Shown here one piece after another: positions 26,004 to 34,285 of a stretch of DNA of 64,000 nucleotides (its first letter is position 1; each line of letters opens with the position of its first letter). Made by a program: the position numbers and the translations under genes. The notes under the pieces were generated by a model that saw nothing but the letters and a program-made list of their open reading frames with translations, did no database searches and was not told the origin of the DNA. Source of the DNA: Clostridium puniceum. Its GTDB lineage: Bacteria; Bacillota; Clostridia; Clostridiales; Clostridiaceae. The stretch is from contig NZ_LZZM01000113.1 of NCBI RefSeq assembly GCF_002006345.1, forward strand, positions 1 to 64,000, written 5' to 3'.

Positions 26004-26028
26004 AACTAGTGATTACTAATCACTAGTT
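26004..26028. promoter_or_regulatory. Perfect palindrome upstream of the 26074 gene
   Basis: AACTAGTGATT and AATCACTAGTT arms (11 bp, no mismatch) with a 3-base centre, 46 bases before the ATG. No T-run follows, so it is more likely an operator or leader hairpin than a terminator. Similar GATTAGTAATTAG-like sequence lies just upstream. Confidence 0.5.
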
Positions 26029-26073
26029 GGTAAACAGTAAATAATATGGAAGTTTTCATAGGAGGAAGTTTGA

Positions 26074-29000
26074 ATGAAAAGTGATTTTTTAAAAAAAATA
26101 ATTGCAGTAGCAGTTATTACAACAACAATGGGCACTTTTTTGTCAACGAATGCAGCAGCAGTGGATTTTTCTACTTGGCAGCAAATGAATGGACAAAGTA
26201 GTGGGTATTGGAAGCAAAGCGGTGGCAATTGGTATTTTTATGATTATTCAGGAATACTACAAACTGGATGGATTTATGATAAAGGTCAATGGTATTATGC
26301 AGATGGTAGTGGAATAATGCAAAAAGGTGTTATCCAAGTTAATGGAAATATTTATTTATTATCAGATACTGGGGCAATGCAAAAAGGACATGCTGTTGTA
26401 GATGGAAAGTATTACAATTTTGATGAAGCAGGGGTTGCTGTAGGAACTAATGTTCCAACACCTAATAAAGCATATAACATATCGGGAGAATCAGTTATGC
26501 CTTATACTCCTAATCAATTAATTGAAAATGGTGAAGATGATTCATCACCAAATAACCCAGATACTGTAGCGAGAGATCCACAAAATCTTATAAAATATGA
26601 TGTTATCTTTAAAGATGATGATGGAGATTATCTTAGAACAAAGAGTATTGAAAAGGGTGAAAAGGTGACTTTATATACTCCTACAAAGAATGGTTATAAG
26701 TTTGTTGAATGGACCACTAAGAAAAATGGAGATGGTGACAGTTATGATTCAGATGATTCATTTACTGTAAAGAAGAATATTACATTATATGCACAATGGG
26801 AAGAAGTGTCAGATTCAGGTGATGATAACTCATCAGATAATGTACTTGTAGAAGATATTGTGATATCAAGTGATTCAAATACTATATCAACACAAGCTGG
26901 AACTCTAAAAATGAGTGCAAAGGTATCACCAATTGATGCAAGTAACACAGACGTAAAATGGTCAGTAGAAAATGGAACTGGAAAAGCAACAATAAGTGAC
27001 AGTGGAGTATTAACAGCAGCTGCAAATGGAACGGTTGTAGTAGTTGCTACTGCTAAGGATGGCTCTAAGGTTACAGGAAAATACAATGTAACAATAAGCG
27101 GACAAACTAGTACAGGTGGAGATACTGGAGGAAACAATGGTGGAAACACAGGAGGAAATACTGGTGGAAACACAGGTGGAAATACAACTGGAGGAAAAAT
27201 AACTGCATTTGATCCAAATGTAAGACTAACAGATGTAGTACTTAGTGATGCAGGAAATATTGTAGATTTAGCATTATTAAAAGCATCAGGAAAACTTCCA
27301 ACTACAGCTAAAGTTACATGCAGCTTAAGTGATGGAACAGTAAAAGAAATAGAAATTCCAATAACTGGATGGTCGGGAACGTTTGATGGAACTCAAGCTA
27401 GCAGCTATGTTTTAAGTGCAACACTTGGAGCTTTACCAACTGGATATACTAGTACTGCAGTATTGCCAAATCCTACAGTTAAGGTAATTGTTCAAACTCC
27501 ACAAACAGATGGAAGAACACCAATAACAGGAGTAGTTCAAACTGGTTCAATTATTTTAAATACTGATAAACATATAATGAATATAGGTTTATTAAATAGT
27601 TCAGGAATACTTCCAAGTACAGTTACTTTAAATTACGCAGGAGGTACAGTAACAGCTAATGTTAAAGCATGGAGCTTGGCTAATGGCGCTACCTTCAATG
27701 GAAGTGTAGTAGGAGTTAATAATTTAGAAGCTGTAATTGAAGTTCCAGCAGGATATATATTACCAAGCAATATTACAGTTACAACTACATTAGATGTTCA
27801 AAAAGCTCAAACAGCTAATATTCAAGAATTAGTAGAAGTTAAAAAAGATACTGGATTTGCATTAAATTATGCTTTAGATGATTTATTAGACCTTAGCAAT
27901 TTAGTTGTAAAAGTAAAATATAATGATGGTACTTATGGATATATTCCTTATAGTCAATTTGCAGATAATAATATTACAACACCAGGATACTTCTCAACAT
28001 ATAAATTAACAAGTATTACTAGCTTTATGCTGCCAGTAAAATTTAATAATAAAACAATATACACAGAGAAAATAACAGTAAGTCAAGCTATAGCACCTAC
28101 TGTAACAACAAGTGGAAGTGTGATTTTTGATGCTACGTCATCAGCAGTAAATAGCGATGTAACCTTTAGTTACACTTTAGGAACTGGAACAAAGAAAGCT
28201 ACTGGAATTCAATCAGTAACTTTAAATGGAGCTACATGGACTCTTAATAACCAATATTCAGTTGATACAACTAATAAGGTTATAACAATTAAAGCTGCTG
28301 CATTAAAAGACTACTATGATAATGTAGCTAAAACAACGCCAGCTACTTATACACTTAATGTAGTGTTTACGCCAGCACAAGGAACAACAACATTAAAACC
28401 AGCTGTAAATCCTACTATACATTTTATAAGTACACCAAGTGCGCCAAGTGGTATAACTTTAGCACCAAATACAGAGGTAACAGCTAAGGATAACACAATA
28501 AAATTATTAAATTTACAAGCTAATGTTCAGTATGAATATTGTGTGGTAACTGCAGGAGATACTCCAAGCTGGACTAGTGCAAAATCATTTGCATCAACAA
28601 CAACTTACAAGGAATTGACAGATACAAGCTTTGGTGATGGTAAAGAGTTATATATTAGGAAGAAGTCAACTACAGATGGTATAGGAGCTACAAACCCAGC
28701 ATCAGCAGCACAAGGAGCAATTACTATATCAGCAGGCAATATTGCTAGAACTTTAAGTGCTTTAAAAACAATGACATCTTTTAGCGTAAATTATGGTGGT
28801 ACTGATTATCAAGGCACAATAACTGAAGGAAGTACAAGTGGAACTATTAAAGTAGTTGTACCAACAGTTATGGCAGCAGATGGCGTTACTCCAATAGAAA
28901 TGCCAGTAAATAATTTAGTAGCAACAACTGCAATTACTGGAAAAAGTATAAATGGACCATTTGTTGATTTCACAAATACAGTAACCTATACTGTTACAGC

Positions 29001-29541
29001 AGAAGATGGAACTACTAGAAATTATGCAGTTAATGTGATTAGGACAAAACCACAAGCAACACTTGTACGTTCTGATACAATTACGTATTTAGTAACAACT
29101 ACTGATGCAAATAATGCAACAGTAACAACTACTGCAGCAGTTAATGTATTAACTGATTTATATGAAAAAGTAGCTTCAATTGACTCATTGAAAGCTGGTG
29201 TAGTTAATATTAAGGTTGTAGATATAACTAATACAGCTGTATTAGAAAAGATAAGAACACTTGCTCCATCTACAAATCCACAGCTTGCATATGTAGGAAT
29301 GAACTTTACGCCAATTACAGCTGCAACAAATGTGAAAGTAGCTGGAAGTTTAGATGGTTTGAAGACAGCATCAACAACTTCATTAAGTGCTACAGGAGTA
29401 TATCGTGAAGCAATTCCAATTGCTATGTATGGAGCAGGTAGTTGGACTAAACTAACAGAAGATATTACCCAATATTATCAATGGTTAGATAGTAAAGGAA
29501 ATGTATTAGGATACACTTCATTAATCATTAAGGTACAGTAA
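26074..29541 (+). CDS. Very large secreted multi-domain surface protein with N-terminal CW repeats
   Basis: Protein of 1155 residues. Signal peptide to about 29 (NAAA-V). CW repeats lie at the N-terminus (about 38-130), not the C-terminus. They are followed by an InlB-type repeat (about 172-240: VIFKDDDGDYL...EKVTLYTPTKNGYKFVEW...ITLYAQWEE), a bacterial Ig-like Big_2 domain (about 255-345), a Gly/Asn/Thr linker (GGNTGGNTGG, about 347-372) and several Ig-like or beta-rich modules to the end. Two of these are tandem copies starting LTDVVLSDAGNIVDLALLKASGKLP and GSIILNTDKHIMNIGLLNSSGILP. A cadherin-like stretch (about 890-990) ends TYTVTAEDGTTRNYAVNVIRTK. Probably adhesive or structural; no enzyme motif. 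Confidence 0.85.
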   Translation: MKSDFLKKIIAVAVITTTMGTFLSTNAAAVDFSTWQQMNGQSSGYWKQSGGNWYFYDYSGILQTGWIYDKGQWYYADGSGIMQKGVIQVNGNIYLLSDTGAMQKGHAVVDGKYYNFDEAGVAVGTNVPTPNKAYNISGESVMPYTPNQLIENGEDDSSPNNPDTVARDPQNLIKYDVIFKDDDGDYLRTKSIEKGEKVTLYTPTKNGYKFVEWTTKKNGDGDSYDSDDSFTVKKNITLYAQWEEVSDSGDDNSSDNVLVEDIVISSDSNTISTQAGTLKMSAKVSPIDASNTDVKWSVENGTGKATISDSGVLTAAANGTVVVVATAKDGSKVTGKYNVTISGQTSTGGDTGGNNGGNTGGNTGGNTGGNTTGGKITAFDPNVRLTDVVLSDAGNIVDLALLKASGKLPTTAKVTCSLSDGTVKEIEIPITGWSGTFDGTQASSYVLSATLGALPTGYTSTAVLPNPTVKVIVQTPQTDGRTPITGVVQTGSIILNTDKHIMNIGLLNSSGILPSTVTLNYAGGTVTANVKAWSLANGATFNGSVVGVNNLEAVIEVPAGYILPSNITVTTTLDVQKAQTANIQELVEVKKDTGFALNYALDDLLDLSNLVVKVKYNDGTYGYIPYSQFADNNITTPGYFSTYKLTSITSFMLPVKFNNKTIYTEKITVSQAIAPTVTTSGSVIFDATSSAVNSDVTFSYTLGTGTKKATGIQSVTLNGATWTLNNQYSVDTTNKVITIKAAALKDYYDNVAKTTPATYTLNVVFTPAQGTTTLKPAVNPTIHFISTPSAPSGITLAPNTEVTAKDNTIKLLNLQANVQYEYCVVTAGDTPSWTSAKSFASTTTYKELTDTSFGDGKELYIRKKSTTDGIGATNPASAAQGAITISAGNIARTLSALKTMTSFSVNYGGTDYQGTITEGSTSGTIKVVVPTVMAADGVTPIEMPVNNLVATTAITGKSINGPFVDFTNTVTYTVTAEDGTTRNYAVNVIRTKPQATLVRSDTITYLVTTTDANNATVTTTAAVNVLTDLYEKVASIDSLKAGVVNIKVVDITNTAVLEKIRTLAPSTNPQLAYVGMNFTPITAATNVKVAGSLDGLKTASTTSLSATGVYREAIPIAMYGAGSWTKLTEDITQYYQWLDSKGNVLGYTSLIIKVQ

Positions 29542-29551
29542 TTTAAAAAGC

Positions 29552-29588
29552 TGTCTTACATTAGAAATTATTATTCTAATGTAAGACA
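29552..29588. repeat. Hairpin element related to 52637-52675
   Basis: 15-bp perfect arms TGTCTTACATTAGAA/TTCTAATGTAAGACA. The hairpin at 52637 has the same frame (AAAAAGCTG.CTT.CATTAGAA), so the two are copies of one dispersed element. It may assist termination here. Confidence 0.65.
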
Positions 29589-29590
29589 AT

Positions 29591-29640
29591 GGGACAGTAG
29601 ATGGTTTTGTGCAAAAACAAAACTATCTACTGTTTTTTTA
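29591..29640 (+). terminator. Terminator derived from the shared GGGACAGTAGAT repeat
   Basis: Arms beginning GGGACAGTAGATGGTTTTG and CAAAACTATCTACTGT, with a TTTTTTTA tail. Nearly the same arms form the inverted repeat at 7853-7898. Here the T-run makes a good terminator for the 26074 gene. Confidence 0.7.
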
Positions 29641-30140
29641 TAAAATAAATTGGTATATTGCGAGTAAAAATATATACAGATAGTAGAAATCGAGGCATAA
29701 GAAAAATCTTCAATTATCTTATGGAATGCTTTCAATAAAATATTTTCTAACATGACTCTAGCAAAGGTATATATTACTAGATAACCATTAAATTGTGACA
29801 CATGGTTACAACTCTTATTCTAGTATACTCAAAGATAACTATATATGTAAATTAGTATTCACCAGAAGGGTAAAGCTACATGAAAGACTCACATGAAGAC
29901 TTCCTAGCCGGCTCTTTATTGCATTGAATTCTAGTTTCAGAAAAGTGATGTAGTTTTATTAAGAATAATCTTGAGAGAATGTATGATTTTTAATAACCAA
30001 CTGCTATTAGTGCTAGGGAAATTTAAGTTAGGTAATTAATTAATCCAATAAAGAGTTTTAATATGAAGTTATAGAGGGATATATATAATAATAATATAAC
30101 GATTAAAATGTATTAAAATGGATTTATTTACTTTATTATC

Positions 30141-30169
30141 TTGATATGCTATGATTAATATAATAAAAT
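30141..30169 (+). promoter_or_regulatory. Promoter of the glycosyltransferase-TetR operon
   Basis: TTGATA at 30141-30146, 17 bases, TAAAAT at 30164-30169. The predicted start point falls at the edge of the operator at 30176-30197. Confidence 0.6.
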
Positions 30170-30175
30170 GAATAT

Positions 30176-30197
30176 ATATATACCGATCAGTATATAT
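30176..30197. promoter_or_regulatory. TetR-type operator candidate
   Basis: Palindrome with 11-base arms ATATATACCGA and TCAGTATATAT, 10 of 11 pairs matching, centred on GATC. It sits at the expected +1 of the promoter at 30141 and 39 bases before the glycosyltransferase start. The TetR gene in the same operon is the natural ligand. Confidence 0.65.
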
Positions 30198-30235
30198 TCA
30201 GAAAGTATATTTAAAGTTATAAGAGGAGGAGTTTA

Positions 30236-31573
30236 ATGAAGAGAAAATATAATTATTTAAAGATTATTGTTTCAGTTGCACTTCAAGATGCAGGAGAAGC
30301 TACTCGTTCTTTAGAAATTGCAAAAGGTATACGAGATATATGTCCTCTAAAAACAAATTTAGAGATAATATTTTTATCTCATGGAAGTAAGTTTGAGGAA
30401 AAAATAATTAACAGTGGATTTAAAATATATAAATGTGAGCCTAAGTTAGGAGGGATTGGCTTTCATGCAGATTTAAAACCTAGTACTACTAATTTTGTTG
30501 GAGATGAAGAATTAGCTATAGATTTATTAAAAGGTGAAATTAAAGCATTGAAAGAACTGAAACCGCATTTGATAATATATGGATTTTGGCCATTTGCAAG
30601 CATTGCCCGAAGGATTATTGACAAATCAATACCAAGTATATGTTTCTTACCTATTCCTCTTCAAGAAGATATTTTTGGATCTTTTTTGATGAAGGACATC
30701 CCAGATCAACTAAAAGCATTGACTTATTTACCTATATCATTGCGTCATACTTTGGTAAAGTTAATACCAAAAACTTTAAAATTAAAAGCTCCAATAGTGA
30801 AACAAGGTAACATTTTAAAAGCTGCTGAGTTATGTGGTTTAAGAAATTATAAGCTTAAAAATATTTTTGATTTACTTGAAGCAGATTTAACTATTGTTAA
30901 TGATTTAGGTGAATTCTATAAGGGAGAAAAAATTCCAGAGAACTTTAAGATTGTAGGACCACTGTATTCGCCAAATGAAATTAATGTAGATGTTGACCCA
31001 CTAATTAAGAAAGTTCTGCAGGATGATAAAAGTGAATTGAAGCTTTTTTGTACTATGGGCAGCTCTGGTACTAAGAAACAATTATTAGAGGCAATTAAAG
31101 CAATAATATCAGTTAAAGATTATAAATGGAATGCATTAATTTTAGCTCCACCATCAGTATGTTCTATTAGTGAAGTTTTAGATTGTATAGGAAATTTAGA
31201 TGGCATATATGTTACTGATAAATTTGTACCAGCACTACTTATAAATTCTATGGTAGATGTAGTTGTATGCCACGGAGGGCAAGGAACAGTTCAGACAGCT
31301 ATTGCAAGTGGAACTCCTATAGTTGGGGTGGCTATGCAGCCAGAACAGCAAATTAATCTTGACAATATAGTGGCAAATGGAGCAGGAATACGTATTCCGA
31401 TTAATAGATGGAGGGCTTCAAATATACAAGTTGCGATTAGAACTATTCAAAATAATTATTCGTATAGAAAAAATGCTAAGAGATTACAGAAAAAAGTTAA
31501 AGATATAGATGGAAAAAGAAATTCAGCAGAAGCTATATGGAATTTCATTGATAATAAAGTTTATATTGAATAA
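30236..31573 (+). CDS. GT-B glycosyltransferase of the UGT/MGT type
   Basis: Protein of 445 residues with the GT-B fold signs of family 1 (UGT-like) transferases. The N-terminal acceptor domain starts IIVSVALQDAGEATRSLEIAKGI. The C-terminal donor domain has FCTMGSSGTKKQLLEAI (about 265-285) and the nucleotide-sugar signature VVVCHGGQGTVQTAIASGTPIVGVAMQPEQQINLDNIV (about 340-378), in which the HGG..T...A...G.P.V..P...DQ.xN pattern is kept. Enzymes of this type glycosylate small hydrophobic molecules such as macrolides and polyphenols. It is co-transcribed (36-base gap) with a TetR regulator and lies about 2.7 kb before the polyketide cluster, so protection or modification of the polyketide is a reasonable inference. 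AGAGGAGGAG ribosome site. Confidence 0.8.
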   Translation: MKRKYNYLKIIVSVALQDAGEATRSLEIAKGIRDICPLKTNLEIIFLSHGSKFEEKIINSGFKIYKCEPKLGGIGFHADLKPSTTNFVGDEELAIDLLKGEIKALKELKPHLIIYGFWPFASIARRIIDKSIPSICFLPIPLQEDIFGSFLMKDIPDQLKALTYLPISLRHTLVKLIPKTLKLKAPIVKQGNILKAAELCGLRNYKLKNIFDLLEADLTIVNDLGEFYKGEKIPENFKIVGPLYSPNEINVDVDPLIKKVLQDDKSELKLFCTMGSSGTKKQLLEAIKAIISVKDYKWNALILAPPSVCSISEVLDCIGNLDGIYVTDKFVPALLINSMVDVVVCHGGQGTVQTAIASGTPIVGVAMQPEQQINLDNIVANGAGIRIPINRWRASNIQVAIRTIQNNYSYRKNAKRLQKKVKDIDGKRNSAEAIWNFIDNKVYIE

Positions 31574-31609
31574 TGTAATAAAAAATAATAATGTAAAGGA
31601 TTAACAGAT

Positions 31610-32398
31610 ATGCAAAAAAACAATATAAATAAAATTAAAGATGTTGCAATTGGAATATTTTCTGAAAAGGGATATAAAGAGACGAAAGTCGCTGATATAG
31701 CAAAGGGTGCAGGAGTTTCAGTAGGTACTATATATGCAAGTTTTCGTGGAAAAAAAGAACTTTTTGAGAGTTTAAATATTCCTGAAGTGGAGAACTATAG
31801 ACCTAGGTATGATAAAAGGCGAAGCGAAATTCTAAAGATAGCATTATCGTTTTTTGGAAAAAATGGATATAACTCTACTTCCATGGATCAAATAGCTTTA
31901 GAATATGGTTTTACAAAGTCGATATTATATCAATATTTTAAAAATAAAGAGGAACTTTTTTCAGCGATATTTCAAGAACCGGCTATCATAAAGAATTTAG
32001 ATAATCTTGATATTGTGTATACAAATGAAAATTTAGAGGAGACATTTGAAAAAGTAGGTCATATATTTATGGAAATGTTTAAGGATGAAGATAGATTAAA
32101 TCTTATAAGAGTAGTAATAACCGATTTTTCAAGATTTCCGAATCTAGGAAAAATAATGTATGATTTTGGGATAAATAAAATCTCAGAAAAATTTTCTAAA
32201 TATCTTAAAGAATTATCCCAAAGAGGAATAATTCGATGCAGTAATCCGAAAATTACTTCCAGGTCATATTTTGGACTATTATATTCTTTCGTAATAACTG
32301 GAAAGATAATAAATCAGATGGATGAAGAATTTAACGATGATATGATAATAAGTTATGCTACCAGATTGTTTGTAAATTCTTTAAAAGCAAATGATTAA
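31610..32398 (+). CDS. TetR/AcrR regulator with two tandem DNA-binding domains
   Basis: Protein of 262 residues. Two TetR_N helix-turn-helix domains lie head to tail. The first, about residues 6-52, reads IKDVAIGIFSEKGYKETKV, ADIAKGAGVSVGTIYASFRGKKELF. The second, about 68-118, reads ILKIALSFFGKNGYNSTSM, DQIALEYGFTKSILYQYFKNKEELFSAIF. The usual ligand-binding helices follow (120-260). Ordinary TetR proteins are about 190-210 residues with one such domain. The second gene of the glycosyltransferase operon, it probably represses that operon from the 30176-30197 palindrome and is relieved by a small hydrophobic ligand. Its relation to the polyketide cluster is inference from proximity. Confidence 0.85.
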   Translation: MQKNNINKIKDVAIGIFSEKGYKETKVADIAKGAGVSVGTIYASFRGKKELFESLNIPEVENYRPRYDKRRSEILKIALSFFGKNGYNSTSMDQIALEYGFTKSILYQYFKNKEELFSAIFQEPAIIKNLDNLDIVYTNENLEETFEKVGHIFMEMFKDEDRLNLIRVVITDFSRFPNLGKIMYDFGINKISEKFSKYLKELSQRGIIRCSNPKITSRSYFGLLYSFVITGKIINQMDEEFNDDMIISYATRLFVNSLKAND

Positions 32399-32850
32399 CA
32401 GCAATCTAAAAGATTTACTTTATGATAATGGAGGTTAACAACGCAGCAAATAATAAAATTACTTTTGGGGTGAAATCTAATTTATATAAATAAAGTTTTG
32501 AAGATAATGAATCAAGAATATAATCAACATCACTTTTAGTTTTATTTTTAGATTTTAAAATATATAATTCCTATTTTTTTATAATTTTAATAATGGTTAT
32601 ATTTATGCATAGAAGTTTAGCTTTAGAATTTAGATTTATGAAATGAATCTAAGTGGAAATTGGAACAAATAATGAATAATTTTATTATTTGAATTTTTAA
32701 AATTATGTATGACATAAATATAAAAAGTATTGTTATGCATTTATGCAATAAATGTAAACATTGATACAGCAGAAGTTTTAATTATATAGGATATTTAATA
32801 ATTGAGTAGTAAGTAGTAAGTAGTAAGTATTAAGTAAGAAGGATGATTTT
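32399..32850. other. Intergenic region ahead of the LytTR regulator
   Basis: AT-rich. It contains a simple tandem repeat (32805-32839) just before the next gene. No gene fragment recognised. Confidence 0.4.
32805..32839 (+). repeat. 7-bp tandem repeat, AGTAGTA type
   Basis: Three exact AGTAGTA units, then AGTATTA and AGTAAGA, ending about 12 bases before the start codon at 32851 and running into its AAGGAT ribosome site. Slippage here could alter leader length and translation. Confidence 0.85.
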
Positions 32851-33582
32851 ATGATTAATGTACTAATTATTGAAGATAGTAAAATTCAAAAAGTAAGTCT
32901 TCTTGATAATATATTGTCCAAAGCAAGATTAGATTTAAAAATATATAAGGCAGGTAGTAGAGAGGAGTCTTTAAGAATCTCTAAAGATGTTTATATAGAT
33001 TTATTTTTTATTGATATTAATGGACAATCATCTGGATTAGATTTTGCTTTAGCAATTAGAAGTATGGAAAGATATAAAATAAGTTCGATTATATTTTTAA
33101 CAAAGAATATAAATTATATGATTCAGGCATTTAAAGAAGTTCATTGTTATGATTATATACTAAAACCATATGAACCAAATGAAGTAATAGAGATTGCGAA
33201 AATAATTAGTGAAGTTATAGTTGATAGAAAATATAATTATAATAGAGAGAGAAAAGTTAAGTTTAATAGTAAAGGTATAGATATAATAGTAATTACATCT
33301 AATATTATTTTTATAGAAGTTAATATAAGAACATGCATTATTCATACTAAAAATGAAATTTTTGAAGTAAGTAGATTATCACTAAAAAAAGCTTTGGAAG
33401 AAATTAATGAATCTTTTATTATAAAATCACATAAGTCGTTTGCTATAAATGTTAATTACATAAAAGAGATTAAAAGATATTCATCTACATCCTGGAGCGT
33501 TTTATTTCAAGATTATGAATTTAGTGCAATTATTGGTTCTAAATATAAATATGTAATAGATAATGCACTGAATGTTAATTAA
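32851..33582 (+). CDS. LytTR-type response regulator (AgrA/VirR-like)
   Basis: Protein of 243 residues. Receiver domain 1-125: IIEDSK supplies the acidic pair, the phospho-acceptor Asp lies in LFFIDINGQSSGLD (about 55), Thr in IIFLTKNI, and the conserved Lys in YDYILKPYEP (about 110). The C-terminal LytTR DNA-binding domain is about 135-240 (IIFIEVNIRTCIIHTKNEIFEVSRLSLKKALEE, FIIKSHKSFAINVNYIKEIKRY). Regulators of this class control toxins, bacteriocins and secondary metabolites under quorum sensing. No histidine kinase or peptide gene is next to it. It lies directly upstream of the polyketide cluster on the same strand, so it may be its pathway activator. Weak GGATG ribosome site. Confidence 0.85.
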   Translation: MINVLIIEDSKIQKVSLLDNILSKARLDLKIYKAGSREESLRISKDVYIDLFFIDINGQSSGLDFALAIRSMERYKISSIIFLTKNINYMIQAFKEVHCYDYILKPYEPNEVIEIAKIISEVIVDRKYNYNRERKVKFNSKGIDIIVITSNIIFIEVNIRTCIIHTKNEIFEVSRLSLKKALEEINESFIIKSHKSFAINVNYIKEIKRYSSTSWSVLFQDYEFSAIIGSKYKYVIDNALNVN

Positions 33583-33919
33583 ATTCAGTACAATTTTATT
33601 ATATTTCATAGAAATAAATCTCATTATGAGGAGTTATATATGCTGACTTATGGACAGTTATTTAAATTCAGTATACTTATTTAGTGTATAATTTATATGT
33701 TGCATTATAATTACAATTTTAATTAATGAAGTGTTAGCTTTAAAATAATGTTTATATATAAAAGTCAAAATTGCTAAAATGGATATAAGTATATTTGTTC
33801 CTTGATATATAGAAATTTAAGTTTATATTTTTCACGAGTCTGTAAAGACTTTTGTGTAAACTTTAAAAAGTAATATGATCATTTAGTAAGGTTGGAGGTA
33901 AAGTTTAAACTTCCAGCCT

Positions 33920-33997
33920 TTAATTTTTTGCATCCATTCTATAAATATCATTAATTTGGGTTGCTATATCTCTTGTGGTCATGCCTTTTGCATACAT
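33920..33997 (-). pseudogene. N-terminal fragment of an IS256-family transposase
   Basis: On the minus strand a 25-codon frame reads MYAKGMTTRDIATQINDIYR, then MDAKN and stop. MYAKGMTTRDI is the conserved helix-turn-helix segment of IS256 transposases. Nearby TTTGTGTAAACTTTAAAAAG (33851-33870) resembles the ends of such elements. Together with the C-terminal remnant at 7545 it shows past IS256 activity. Confidence 0.75.
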
Positions 33998-34185
33998 TCA
34001 AATTACACTAAACAAAACCTTCTTTTAAAATAATGAACCAATAGATTTTATAAAACAAAATATTGGGTATGAAAAATAGAAAAATAGGTATGAAAAAAAA
34101 TATATATACTTTTTTTTGAAATTCATGTCATTTTTTTTCTAGTTAATTACAAAACTATTTCATTATTCCAATTTTTGTGTCAAAA

Positions 34186-34225
34186 TTATGCTAATAATTA
34201 AATTCTTTTATATCAATTAGCATAA
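34186..34225. promoter_or_regulatory. Inverted repeat in the control region of the polyketide cluster
   Basis: Perfect 10-bp arms TTATGCTAAT and ATTAGCATAA, separated by exactly 20 bases (two helical turns), 61-100 bases before the KS-alpha start. This spacing suits a dimeric regulator contacting two sites on one face of the DNA. No canonical sigma-A promoter is clear around it, which would fit an activator-dependent promoter. The protein that binds it is not known. Confidence 0.6.
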
Positions 34226-34285
34226 ATGGCATATATTTGAATAATAAAAGAGAAAAATATAGAATAGCTTATTAGGAGGGAAGGT

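Larger units (their letters stand above)
25759..26073. other. Intergenic region with terminator and palindrome
   Basis: Holds the terminator at 25786-25823 and a perfect palindrome at 26004-26028 near the next gene. The rest is AT-rich. Confidence 0.5.
29542..30235. other. Long intergenic region with hairpins and decayed DNA
   Basis: Two hairpins follow the surface gene (29552-29588 and 29591-29640). From 29650 to 30000 the sequence looks like decayed coding DNA. A 76-codon minus-strand frame (29571-29801) runs through the hairpins and is not credible. The segment 29865-29945 is locally less AT-rich than its surroundings, hinting at a mobile-element fragment, but the family is not recognised. 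The last 100 bases carry the promoter and operator of the glycosyltransferase gene. Confidence 0.4.
33583..34285. other. Long intergenic region with IS256 remnant and cluster control region
   Basis: Contains an IS256-type end and N-terminal fragment (33830-34000), AT-rich leader sequence, and a 10-bp inverted repeat at 34186-34225 before the KS-alpha gene. No complete gene. Confidence 0.5.

Noticed and set aside
26742..27173. Proline/phenylalanine-rich minus-strand frame
   Set aside because: Shadow of the Gly/Asn/Thr linker of the large surface protein.
29571..29801. 76-codon minus-strand frame
   Set aside because: It runs through two hairpins including the terminator of the surface gene, so it is not credible as a gene.
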